Assembly: GCF_012933655.1 (NCBI RefSeq)
Contig: NZ_JABBJJ010000027.1
Location: 1-64,000 of the forward strand
From: Pyxidicoccus fallax
GTDB taxonomy: Bacteria; Myxococcota; Myxococcia; Myxococcales; Myxococcaceae
Length of the DNA stretch: 64,000 bases
Reading direction: 5' to 3'
A model generated the notes under the pieces. It searched no databases. It was not told the origin of the DNA and saw only the letters and a program-made list of their open reading frames with translations. Below are positions 24,523 through 33,373 of the stretch, piece by piece. The position numbers and the translations under genes were made by a program. Position 1 is the stretch's first letter; each line of letters begins with the position of its first letter.

Positions 24523-25425
24523 TCAGTCGAGGAAGCGGCGCTCCCAGCGGCGGGTCTCCTCGGGGTCGTTGAGGATGTTGTCTCCCCAGTGGGTCCATGG
24601 CTCCAGCACGCGTGCCAGCTCGCGGTACGCGGGGAGGTCCTTGCCCTGCTCGGTGTCCCCGGCTTCGGGCCAGGCGCCGAGGGTGACGACGGCCCGGTCG
24701 CCTTCGAGCTCCTGCACGGTGGTGCCGGGGGTGTAGAGGCGGGAGCGCAGGCCAGAGACTCCGCCCAATTCGCCGAGCACGGGCTGGCCGAGGAAGGTGA
24801 GCCAGGCGGGACCGCGCACGCGCGTGCCGATGCTCATGGCGGTTGAGCTCGGATGGAGCACGTCCATTCCGGGGTAGCGGAAGCAGTGCTTGCGGACCTC
24901 TCGGTCCACCCCTGCCTCGTCGAGGTGGCAGTTGAACGAGAACCCCGCGTTGCCCGAGGAGAAGGGGAGGGGGGCGGCGAGCTCCAGCACGAGTTCGCGC
25001 ATCCTCTGGGGACCGTGCCGCTCCAGGACTTCAGTGGGAAGCCAGTAGGACACCGCGCAGACTTCCTCCGGGTTGTGGAAGATGGAGGAAGGGTCGAGCG
25101 ACTTGCCGAGGTAGTCGACGAGGTACTGCTCCTCGTTTCTGGAGTCGCTCACGAGATGCACCGAGGCGAAGGGCTCTTCCAGCAGCGTGCGGCGGATGTG
25201 CTCCCACGCACGCTCATCGAGGCGCTGCCATTCACCCTCTGGGCCCGCATGCCAGGTCAGCGCGTCGGGCTCCAAGGCGCGTCGGTAGGTCTCGATGGAG
25301 CGCAGGACGCCACGAGCCAGCTCGGCATGGGGACGAGGCATGTAGAAACAGGCACTCAGTCCGTCTCGGACCCAAAGCGACCCATCGCGCGCGAAGACCC
25401 GAATCTTCGGGGGATGTCCGTTCAT
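24523..25425 (-). CDS. DUF3396 (type VI-immunity family) protein, cassette 2
   Basis: 300 residues, the most divergent of the three immunity proteins in its N-terminal half ('PPKIRVFARDGSLWVRDG', 'EEQYLVDYLGKSLDPSSIF', 'FSFNCHLDEAGVDREV'). It shares the same C-terminal block as cassettes 1 and 3. It overlaps the cassette 2 toxin stop by 4 bp. Its toxin partner also differs most at the C-terminus ('NPTQLPPWPLYPKGHAHAG'), as expected if the two have changed together. The likely role is specific neutralisation of toxin 2; cross-protection against toxins 1 and 3 is uncertain. Confidence 0.8.
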   Translation of the reverse strand: MNGHPPKIRVFARDGSLWVRDGLSACFYMPRPHAELARGVLRSIETYRRALEPDALTWHAGPEGEWQRLDERAWEHIRRTLLEEPFASVHLVSDSRNEEQYLVDYLGKSLDPSSIFHNPEEVCAVSYWLPTEVLERHGPQRMRELVLELAAPLPFSSGNAGFSFNCHLDEAGVDREVRKHCFRYPGMDVLHPSSTAMSIGTRVRGPAWLTFLGQPVLGELGGVSGLRSRLYTPGTTVQELEGDRAVVTLGAWPEAGDTEQGKDLPAYRELARVLEPWTHWGDNILNDPEETRRWERRFLD

Positions 25426-26234
25426 TGCGTGGCTCCCAGCCTGGGAATGATCTGCGTGGGACCGTGCTGTGGCTTCAGCGCCTTCTTGTACACGATGTCC
25501 TGTGCCTGCCCCGCATGCGCGTGGCCCTTGGGATACAGGGGCCAGGGAGGAAGCTGGGTGGGATTCACGCAAGGAAACTTGAAGTCGTAGATGGCCAGAG
25601 CCTGAAGCGGGTCACCTGTGTGGATGACGATGTCCGGGACAATCGTTCCCTTCAATTCATGGCTCCGCCCCTGGCTGAGCAGCGACCTGACGGTCTCTTC
25701 GCTCAGGAATTCCCAATGTCGTGTCTCCGGGTTGAAGCGATAACGCGGCTCCAGACTAAACCCTCCGGGGCGTAACGCTCCCAGTCTCCTCTGGGCACAC
25801 TCCCGCGCAACCTTGTGCATCTCCGTGCCGAGCTTCCGCGCCCAGGACACGGACTGATTCTGTGCATCCTTCTCCGCCTCGTCCCTGCACTTCTCCTCGG
25901 TGGGAGGCTTCCCGTCGAGCAGTTGGAGGATGACCTCCGAGCGCGCCGCGTCGGCGCATTCCTCCAGTGCTTCTCGTATCCGGTCCCGCTCTACCTCCGT
26001 CAGCACTCGCAACACCACGCTGCCCGCGGTACCCACGGAAGCCGTCACCTGCACGGACCTGCTCACGGGCAGGAGCGTCTCTTCCCCGGCCATCCGCGCG
26101 CACAGCGCCGGGGTCTGCCGGCAAGTCGCCGTCGCCGAGTCCAGCCCGTACCGGTCCGTCCGCCCGCGCTCCGGCGTGCCCGCGCACCCCCAGAGCCACA
26201 CAGCCAAACCCGCAACCCACAGCCACCGCGGCAT
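25422..26234 (-). CDS. Lipoprotein toxin with PD-(D/E)xK-like nuclease end (SitA-like), cassette 2
   Basis: 270 residues from ATG 26234 with the same GGGAGGGGA ribosome site. The signal peptide ends in a lipobox ('WLWGC', Cys 17). The nuclease-like core reads 'PDIVIHTGDP' and 'YDFKFPC' with upstream 'HELKGT'. The N-terminal 180 or so residues are close to toxins 1 and 3, while the stretch after the DFK motif is nearly unrelated, which suggests a swapped specificity tail. Base composition drops towards AT at the toxin 3' / immunity 5' boundary, consistent with exchange of this segment between strains. Confidence 0.75.
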   Translation of the reverse strand: MPRWLWVAGLAVWLWGCAGTPERGRTDRYGLDSATATCRQTPALCARMAGEETLLPVSRSVQVTASVGTAGSVVLRVLTEVERDRIREALEECADAARSEVILQLLDGKPPTEEKCRDEAEKDAQNQSVSWARKLGTEMHKVARECAQRRLGALRPGGFSLEPRYRFNPETRHWEFLSEETVRSLLSQGRSHELKGTIVPDIVIHTGDPLQALAIYDFKFPCVNPTQLPPWPLYPKGHAHAGQAQDIVYKKALKPQHGPTQIIPRLGATQ

Positions 26235-26286
26235 GTCCCCTCCCACGCGCGCGGACTCACAGCGCGCCGGGAGCGGACTCTAGAAA

Positions 26287-26313
26287 CCCCGCACACCCCA
26301 CCTGAATGCGGGG
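26287..26313 (-). terminator. Copy of the pld terminator hairpin (junction 2/3)
   Basis: Perfect CCCCGCA/TGCGGGG arms, read leftwards and followed by TTTCT, between immunity 3 and toxin 2. It is a full copy of the hairpin at 28198-28224 and should separate the two cassettes transcriptionally. Confidence 0.55.
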
Positions 26314-26326
26314 AACCCGCAGCCCG

Positions 26327-26420
26327 TCACCGCTTCCGCCGCCGCCCGATGAAGCTGGCGAACCGCTCCGCGTTTCGAGCACGCCATCGGCATCCGGACG
26401 GGGCAGCTCCAGGCGCACGG
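26327..26420 (-). pseudogene. Fused remnant: pld 3' end joined to ppx 5' segment (junction 2/3)
   Basis: Bases 26327-26372 repeat the pld 3' end with its stop. From 26373 the sequence follows ppx ('TTTCGAGCACGCCATCGG', compare 22413-22433) to about 26420, then jumps to the segment just after the immunity stop. The middle of the ppx 5' end has been lost. The breakpoint differs by several bases from that at 24.47 kb, so the two junctions have a separate history or decayed differently. Confidence 0.8.
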
Positions 26421-26430
26421 TGTTGCGCGC

Positions 26431-27336
26431 TCAGTCGAGGAAGCGGCGCTCCCAGCGGCGGGTCTCCTCGGGGTCGTTGAGGATGTTCTCACCCCCGAGG
26501 AGCGTCCATGGCTCCAGCACACGCGCCAGCTCGCGGTACGCGGGGAGGTCCTGGCCCTGCTCGGTGTCTCCGGCCTCGGGCCAGGCGCCGAGGGTGACGA
26601 CGGCCCGGTCGCCTTCGAGTTCCTGCACGGTGGTGCCGGGGGTGTGGAGGCGGGAGCGCAGGCCGGAGACGCCGCCCAATTCGCCGAGCACGGGCTGGCC
26701 GAGGAAGGTGAGCCAGGAGGGGCCACGCACGCGCGTGCCGATGCTCATGGCGGTAATGCCCGGGTCAGGCACGTCCATTCCGGGGTAGCGGAAGCAGTAC
26801 TTGCGGACTGCCCGTCTGACGCCCACCAAATCCAACGCGCTGTTCAAGGAGAGGCCCCCATTGCCTGAGTTGAAAGGCAAAGGAGCCGCAAGCTCCAACA
26901 TCAGCTCGCGGACCCATTGAGGGCCGCGCTCTTCCAGAATCTCGGAGGGAAGCCAGTAGGAGACGAAGCTTGCTTCATCCGGATGGGTATGGGGCGATGG
27001 CTCGTCAAGTGGCCGTCCCTGGTATTCGAAGTGGTACAGCTCCTCCCCATGGGAGATGCCGACGAGCTGGACATTGGCGCAACGTGGATGCAACAGCTCC
27101 CGACGGGTGTGCTCCCAGCCTTCCTCGTCGAGGCGTTGCCATTCCCCTTCCATATCAGCGTACGACTTGAGCGCCGCGGGACCCATGGCGCGTCGGTACG
27201 CCTCGAGTGAATGCATCAGACCGGTACGGAGCTCCGAGTGTGGTCGTTTGATGAAGAAGGAAACGCTGAGGCCATCGCGAATCAGGACGAAGCCGTTCTG
27301 TGCTCGGACACGGACATTGGGAATGCGTTCGCTCAT
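26431..27336 (-). CDS. DUF3396 (type VI-immunity family) protein, cassette 3
   Basis: 301 residues, one more than its two paralogues (an extra residue in 'TLLGGENIL'). It is closer to cassette 1 than to cassette 2 ('VRAQNGFVLIRDG', 'PSEILEERGPQWV'). The C-terminal block is again almost identical. It starts within the toxin 3 stop (ATGA). Toxin 3 resembles toxin 1 as well, which supports paired evolution. Expected role: neutralising toxin 3 in the producing cell. Confidence 0.8.
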   Translation of the reverse strand: MSERIPNVRVRAQNGFVLIRDGLSVSFFIKRPHSELRTGLMHSLEAYRRAMGPAALKSYADMEGEWQRLDEEGWEHTRRELLHPRCANVQLVGISHGEELYHFEYQGRPLDEPSPHTHPDEASFVSYWLPSEILEERGPQWVRELMLELAAPLPFNSGNGGLSLNSALDLVGVRRAVRKYCFRYPGMDVPDPGITAMSIGTRVRGPSWLTFLGQPVLGELGGVSGLRSRLHTPGTTVQELEGDRAVVTLGAWPEAGDTEQGQDLPAYRELARVLEPWTLLGGENILNDPEETRRWERRFLD

Positions 27337-28145
27337 CGGACGACCCCTATCCTGGGTTGTATGCTCGCGGGCCGGTGCGTTGGCCGTAATGCATCCTGGT
27401 ACAGCCGCTGTTGGTTTCTGCCATTGTAAGGAGGATCCGGAGGGTAGCGCCGCCAGGGTGCGCGCTCGTCGGTGTTCACACACGGGAATTTGAAGTCATA
27501 GATGGCGAATACCCGGTTGGGATCTCCCGTGTGGATGACGACATCTGGCGCGATGGAGCCTTTCAGTTCCCCGCCGCGTCCTTGCTCGAGCAACGACCTG
27601 ACCTCTTTCTCGTCGATGAACTCCCACTTCTCCGTATCCGGGTCATAGCGATACCTCGGCTCCAGGCTGAATCCGCCCGGGCGCAGCTCGCTCAACTTCC
27701 GTTGGGCACACTCGCGCGCGACCTTGTGCATCTCCGTGCCGAGCTTCCGAGCCCATGACACGGGCTGGTTCTTCTTGTCCCTCTCCGCCTCCTCCCTGCA
27801 CTTCTCCTCCGTGGGAGGCACTCCATCGAGGATTGCCAGAATCACCTCGGAGCGCGCCGCTTCGGCGCATTCCACCAGCGCCTGTTCAATCAGGTCCCGC
27901 TCTACCTCCGTCAGCACCCGCAGCACCACGCTGCCCGCGGTACCCACGGATGCCGACACCTGCACGGCCCGGCTCACGGGCACGACGGTCTCTTCCCCCG
28001 CGACCCTCGCGCACAGCGCCGGGGTCTGACGGCAGGTCGCCGTCGCCGAGTCCAGCCCGTACCGGTCCGTCCGCCCGCGCTCCGGCGTGCCCGCGCACCC
28101 AGAGAGCCACACAGCCAAACCCGCAACCCACAGCCACCGCGGCAT
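27333..28145 (-). CDS. Lipoprotein toxin with PD-(D/E)xK-like nuclease end (SitA-like), cassette 3
   Basis: 270 residues from ATG 28145, same ribosome site and lipobox ('WLSGC', Cys 17). The core reads 'PDVVIHTGDP' and 'YDFKFPC'. It is closest to toxin 1; differences cluster after the DFK motif ('RAPWRRYPPDPPYNGRNQQ'). Being next to the intact pld terminator, it is probably the ancestral position of the array. Family as for the other copies: a membrane-anchored nuclease toxin, possibly exchanged between kin cells by TraAB; not shown by sequence alone. Confidence 0.75.
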   Translation of the reverse strand: MPRWLWVAGLAVWLSGCAGTPERGRTDRYGLDSATATCRQTPALCARVAGEETVVPVSRAVQVSASVGTAGSVVLRVLTEVERDLIEQALVECAEAARSEVILAILDGVPPTEEKCREEAERDKKNQPVSWARKLGTEMHKVARECAQRKLSELRPGGFSLEPRYRYDPDTEKWEFIDEKEVRSLLEQGRGGELKGSIAPDVVIHTGDPNRVFAIYDFKFPCVNTDERAPWRRYPPDPPYNGRNQQRLYQDALRPTHRPASIQPRIGVVR

Positions 28146-28192
28146 GTCCCCTCCCACGCGCGCGGACTCACAGCGCGCCGGGAGCGGACTCT

Positions 28193-28224
28193 AGAAACCC
28201 CGCACACCCCACCTGAATGCGGGG
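28193..28224 (-). terminator. Intrinsic terminator of the phospholipase D gene
   Basis: A 7 bp perfect stem (CCCCGCA/TGCGGGG) read leftwards, followed by TTTCT, 14 bp after the pld stop. It separates pld from toxin 3. Confidence 0.6.
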
Positions 28225-28237
28225 AACCCGCAGCCCG

Positions 28238-29371
28238 TCACCGCTTCCGCCGCCGCCCGATGAAGCTGGCGAACCGCTCCGCGAAGCGCGCCACCGCGAG
28301 GCCCACGATGTCCAGCAGCCACCGCTGGAACCCCGAGCGCGAGCAGTCCTCCAACAGCACGCGCCGCGACAGCGCCAGGTGCTTCTCCAGCCACAGCGCC
28401 GACTGCGCCGCCACGCCGGGCTCCTCCACCTCCACCAGCGTCTCCAGGTTCACGAGCGACAGCGGGTCCAGGTTGAAGCTGCCCACCAGCAGCTTCTTCC
28501 CATCCACCACCGCCGCCTTCGCGTGCAGCGTGGACGCCGTCCACTCGTGGATGCCCACCCCCGCGCGCAGGAAGTCGCGGTACAGCCGCATCGTCGCCGC
28601 GCGGGCGAACACCACGTCGCTGCGCCCGGCCAGCAGCAGCGACACCTTCACGCCCCGCCGCGCCGCCCGCTTCAGTGCCCGCACGAAGCCCACGTCCGGC
28701 AGGAAGTACGCGTGCGCCAGCACCAGCTCGCGCTTCGCCCCGTCAATCGCCGAGAGGTACCGCTTGCGCAGCCGGTGCCCACCGCCGAAGCCCGACAGGA
28801 AGACGCTCACCGCCCCCGACACCAGCGCGGACGCCCCCGCGTGCAGCCGCGCCCCGAGCTGCCGGCAGATGTCGCCCCGCAGCTCCAGCGCCAGATCCGC
28901 CCAGCCCGGCTCGTCGCCATGCGCCGCGTACTCGTCCCCGATGTTGATGCCACCCAGGAATGCCACCGCGTCATCCACCAGGAGGATCTTCCGGTGGTTG
29001 CGCCACGAGCGGCCCATGAAGAGCGACGTGAGCGGGTTGTACACGCGCACCTTCGCCCCGGCGGCCTTCAGCGTCTGCGTGAGGTGGCTGCTGGCCTTCA
29101 TGCTGCCCCAGCCGTCCACCACCACCTTCACCGTCACACCTCGCCGCGCCGCCGCCACCAGCGCGTCGAGGAAGCGCGCGCCCACGCCCTCGCGCTCGAA
29201 GGTGTACACCTCCAGGTGCACCCGCTGCTTCGCGGAGGCGATGGCCTCCAGCATCCGCGGGTACGCCTCCGTCCCGCCGTCCAGCAGGGTGATTCGCTCT
29301 TCCGCGGTCACCTCCCGCGACGAGGGGAGGACCGGGGCGAGCGGGGGAACCATCAGGGCTTCGGGACGCAC
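28238..29371 (-). CDS. Phospholipase D / cardiolipin synthase family protein
   Basis: 377 residues from GTG 29371 (ATG 29353 is a second choice). Two HKD motifs are intact: 'HRKILLVD' (about residue 130) and 'HAKAAVVD' (about residue 292), each followed by the usual Gly/Ser-Asn elements ('GGINIGDEY', 'GSFNLDPLS'). These sites form the active centre that moves a phosphatidyl group, so the enzyme probably makes cardiolipin (ClsB-like) or cleaves phospholipids. The C-terminal 'RFASFIGRRRKR' end is the segment copied into the toxin-array junctions. Confidence 0.87.
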   Translation of the reverse strand: MRPEALMVPPLAPVLPSSREVTAEERITLLDGGTEAYPRMLEAIASAKQRVHLEVYTFEREGVGARFLDALVAAARRGVTVKVVVDGWGSMKASSHLTQTLKAAGAKVRVYNPLTSLFMGRSWRNHRKILLVDDAVAFLGGINIGDEYAAHGDEPGWADLALELRGDICRQLGARLHAGASALVSGAVSVFLSGFGGGHRLRKRYLSAIDGAKRELVLAHAYFLPDVGFVRALKRAARRGVKVSLLLAGRSDVVFARAATMRLYRDFLRAGVGIHEWTASTLHAKAAVVDGKKLLVGSFNLDPLSLVNLETLVEVEEPGVAAQSALWLEKHLALSRRVLLEDCSRSGFQRWLLDIVGLAVARFAERFASFIGRRRKR

Positions 29372-29448
29372 GCCCCCACCCTACCGCTCCCGGTGCGGAA
29401 GCGGGACGGCCTCCCAGTGACAGCGGCGCCATCCCACCCGCGTGGGCT

Positions 29449-29664
29449 TCAGTCGTCGTGCTTGCGAGCGCCCTTGCCCTTGCCCTTGTGCCGGCACTGA
29501 TCGCCATCCCAGTACTGGCTCGGGTGGCACTCCTTGCGCTGCTTGCTGCTGACCTTGGACTTCTTCGACCGAGACGGAGAATCGTCGTGGTGTACGCGGT
29601 GGTAGATGCAACCCTGAAGTGAGACCAGGGCGAGGACGGGGACGAGGAATCGCAGATTCTTCAT
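29449..29664 (-). CDS. Small basic lipoprotein, unknown function
   Basis: 71 residues from ATG 29664. The signal peptide 'FLVPVLALVSLQGC' ends in a lipobox with Cys 19. The mature part is very Lys/Arg/His-rich with two further Cys ('ECHPSQYWDGDQCRHKG'), which could form a disulfide. No family recognised. It lies alone between pld and a kinase gene on the opposite strand. Confidence 0.6.
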   Translation of the reverse strand: MKNLRFLVPVLALVSLQGCIYHRVHHDDSPSRSKKSKVSSKQRKECHPSQYWDGDQCRHKGKGKGARKHDD

Positions 29665-29783
29665 GGGGGGGCGCGCAGGGTAGCGGACTCCACCGTGGAG
29701 TCATCTCCCCCCGGACCCGCTCGCCCGGTGGGTGGCCACACGGGGCATCGACGCTGCGCGCGCGCTCCGCTACCCTCCGGCCC

Positions 29784-30875
<1,092 letters not shown>

Positions 30876-30889
30876 AGGGACGGCGCGCT

Positions 30890-31252
30890 TCAGCCCTTCT
30901 TCTTCTCGTGCGTGACGGTGACGATGGTGCCGATGCCGCCACGCACGAAGAAGTCGCCCACCACCGTGAGCTTGCGCGGCTGGATGGCCTTGATGATGTC
31001 GTCCGCGATGGTGTTGGTGACCTTCTCGTGGAAGGCCCCCTCGTTCCGGTAGGCCCACATGTAGAGCTTGAGGCTCTTGAGCTCCACGCAGAGCTGGTCC
31101 GGGACGTAGGAAATCTTGAAGCGGGCGAAGTCCGGCTGGCCCGTTAGGGGGCACAGGCAGGTGAACTCCGGGCAGTCGAAGGCGATCTCGTAGTCGCGCT
31201 CGGGGGCCGGATTGGGAAAGGTCTGAAGTTCCTTGGACGGCTGCGAAGGCAT
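30890..31252 (-). CDS. queF: NADPH-dependent 7-cyano-7-deazaguanine reductase QueF
   Basis: 120 residues from ATG 31252, where '[15 protein letters not shown]' matches the usual short QueF N-terminus; ATG 31288 is in frame but less likely. The thioimide Cys is in '[17 protein letters not shown]'. '[20 protein letters not shown]' is the QueF signature for substrate and NADPH binding. It reduces preQ0 to preQ1 in queuosine synthesis. No other queuosine gene adjoins it; a divergent QueA-like gene is about 11 kb away. Confidence 0.93.
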   Translation of the reverse strand: MPSQPSKELQTFPNPAPERDYEIAFDCPEFTCLCPLTGQPDFARFKISYVPDQLCVELKSLKLYMWAYRNEGAFHEKVTNTIADDIIKAIQPRKLTVVGDFFVRGGIGTIVTVTHEKKKG

Positions 31253-31447
31253 GACGCTGTCGTCTACCACACTGACGCTGAGTGTCATCCGTTCCGTGGA
31301 TGTCCGCTGGCCGCCTGCCTCCAGGGGCATCTGTCGGGGCCCGAACGTGGCGGCCGTCCACCAGCGGGGAATCCAGGGGGAGGGCCGGTTGCCGGTCCGG
31401 CGAGGGGCTCATAATCCACCCAGGGTTTCTCCCCCCGCCCCGAGCAC

Positions 31448-33373
31448 ATGCCGCTTCCCACTGACGTCGAAGATGCCTTTTCGTGCCTTCCGCTGGCCCT
31501 CCTGCGCGTCGGTCCGGACCTGCGCGTCCAGTGGTGCGAGGAGGGCTTTTCCAGCAAGACGGGCGTGGAGCTGCGCGCCGGGGGCGACCTGCTCGACGCG
31601 CTCGAGCGGGGGCGCAGCCTGGACGCGGTGGAGCGCGCCATCCGCGAGGGCCGTCCGCACACCGGCCACGTCATCACCCGCGCGCTGAGGCAGGTGCGGG
31701 TGCAGGTGAGGCCCGCCCGGACAGGCGAGCGGCCGGGTGCCTGGCTGGTGGTGGAGCCCTCGGGCGTGGACGACGAGGGGGCCTTCTCGCAGGCGGTGCA
31801 GGAGATCGCTCGCGCGGTGGGCGAGACGCTGGAGGTGGACAGCGTGTGCGCCGCGGCCGTGGTGGCGCTGGTGCGCTGCGCGCAGGTGCGGCGCGCCGAG
31901 GTGTTCCTGTGCGACACGGACGGGAAGAACCTGCGCCGCGCGGCGGTGTCGGACCTGGCCGGGGGCGACGCGCCGGAGGATACGTTCGACGCGGAGGACG
32001 ACCCGTTCCGCCAGGCGCTGGCGACGCGGCAGGCGCAGCTCGGCATCCAGCGCGGCTATGGCGACGCCATGGGCTCCATCTTCGCGGCGGTGCCGCTGTG
32101 CGCGCCGCGCCGGACGGTGGGGCTCTTGCTGCTCTACAAGGAGCAGGGCACGTCCTTCTCCGTGCGCGAGCTGGAGCTGTGGAGCGCCGCGGCCAACCAG
32201 CTCGCGGTGGCGGTGGAGAACGCGCGGCTGTTGCGCGAGGCAAAGGCGGCGCTCCAGGTGCGCGAGGACTTCATGTCCATCGCCAGCCACGAGCTGAAGA
32301 CGCCGCTGACGCCGCTGAAGCTGGGCCTGTACACCATGGAGCGGCGCATCTCCGCGAACCAGCCGGTGGAGCTGGCCACGGTGCTCAAGTCCAAGCGGCA
32401 GGTGGACCGGCTGGTGGGGCTGGTGGATGACCTGCTGGACGCGTCGCGGCTGGACTCGGGCAAGCTGGAGCTGAAGCTGGCGCCGCTGGAGGTGGGGCAG
32501 CTGGTGGCGGAGGTGGTGGACCACTTCCGCGCCGCCTTCGAGCGGCCCTTCACCGTGGAGGTGCCGAGAGACCGCGTCTGGGTTCACGGCGACCGTGACA
32601 GGCTGGAGCAGGTGCTGGTGAATCTGCTGGAGAACGCGCACAAGTACAGCCCCGCGGGCGAGCCCATCACGGTGAGGGTGGAGAAGCTGGAGGGCGAGGC
32701 GCGCATCCACGTGCAGGACCACGGCATCGGCATTCCGGGGGCGGACCAGTCGCAGGTGTTCCAGCGCTTCTACCGGGCGCGCAACGTGTCGCACCGCAAC
32801 TTCGGCGGGCTGGGGCTGGGCCTCTTCATCAGCAGCTCCATCGCGAAGCTGCACCGGGGCTCGCTCACGCTGGCCAGCTCGGAGGGCCACGGCAGCACCT
32901 TCACGATGACGCTGCCGCGCATGGCGTCGCACGAGGTGAAGCGGCTGCCGCGCCGGGTGCTGCTGCTGGACGAGGACCGGACGCAGGAGGCGCTGGCCGA
33001 GCGGGTGCTGCTCGCCGAGGGCTTCGAGGTGCTCACCGCGCGCGACGGGGCGGAGGCGTTGCGGCGGGCCACGCACCTGCCGGTGGACCTGATCGTCCTG
33101 TCCACGAGCGCCACGGGCGGACAGGTGGGCGTCTTCCTGGAGACCTTCGCCACGCTGCCGCGCGCGCGGCCGGTGCCCATCCTGCTGGCCGGCGACGAGC
33201 GGCCCTGGTGGGCGCAGGAGAGCACCACGCTGTGCACGCGCCCGTACCGCCCGGATGAGCTGGTGGCGCGGGTGCGCAACGTGCTGACGGTGGAGAAGCG
33301 CCGGGGGCCGGCGCTGTCGTCCTCCGGGAGCCGGAGCGAGGGGCCGCTCGAGGGGCTCAGCTCCCGGGTGTGA
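31448..33373 (+). CDS. Hybrid sensor histidine kinase (PAS-GAF-HisKA-HATPase) with degenerate receiver
   Basis: 641 residues, no clear membrane segment, so probably cytosolic. A PAS-like N-terminus (about 5-110) and a GAF domain (about 115-260) lead to the H-box 'SIASHELKTPLTPLKL' (His near 280). ATPase boxes follow: 'NLLENAHKYS', 'DHGIGIPG' and 'GGLGLGLFIS'. The C-terminal receiver (about 500-620) starts well ('VLLLDEDRTQEALAERVLL') but has 'VDLIVLSTSATGG', where Ser replaces the phospho-Asp, and 'CTRPYRPDEL' lacks the usual Lys. It is thus a pseudo-receiver. The last 17 bp overlap the convergent deacetylase gene. Confidence 0.88.
   Translation: MPLPTDVEDAFSCLPLALLRVGPDLRVQWCEEGFSSKTGVELRAGGDLLDALERGRSLDAVERAIREGRPHTGHVITRALRQVRVQVRPARTGERPGAWLVVEPSGVDDEGAFSQAVQEIARAVGETLEVDSVCAAAVVALVRCAQVRRAEVFLCDTDGKNLRRAAVSDLAGGDAPEDTFDAEDDPFRQALATRQAQLGIQRGYGDAMGSIFAAVPLCAPRRTVGLLLLYKEQGTSFSVRELELWSAAANQLAVAVENARLLREAKAALQVREDFMSIASHELKTPLTPLKLGLYTMERRISANQPVELATVLKSKRQVDRLVGLVDDLLDASRLDSGKLELKLAPLEVGQLVAEVVDHFRAAFERPFTVEVPRDRVWVHGDRDRLEQVLVNLLENAHKYSPAGEPITVRVEKLEGEARIHVQDHGIGIPGADQSQVFQRFYRARNVSHRNFGGLGLGLFISSSIAKLHRGSLTLASSEGHGSTFTMTLPRMASHEVKRLPRRVLLLDEDRTQEALAERVLLAEGFEVLTARDGAEALRRATHLPVDLIVLSTSATGGQVGVFLETFATLPRARPVPILLAGDERPWWAQESTTLCTRPYRPDELVARVRNVLTVEKRRGPALSSSGSRSEGPLEGLSSRV

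Larger units (their letters stand above)
22604..28240 (-). repeat. Tandem array of three toxin/immunity cassettes
   Basis: Three head-to-tail units of about 1.8-1.9 kb, each transcribed leftwards as toxin then immunity with a 4 bp overlap. Toxin 5' halves and immunity 3' ends are nearly identical between units. Toxin 3' ends and immunity 5' and middle parts differ. Unit junctions contain copies of the flanking pld 3' end and ppx 5' region, showing that the flanks were duplicated along with the cassette. Confidence 0.9.

Noticed and set aside
22604-28240. Repeats in this region as a CRISPR or insertion sequence
   Set aside because: Units are about 1.8-1.9 kb genes with no short spacers, no transposase and no terminal inverted repeats.
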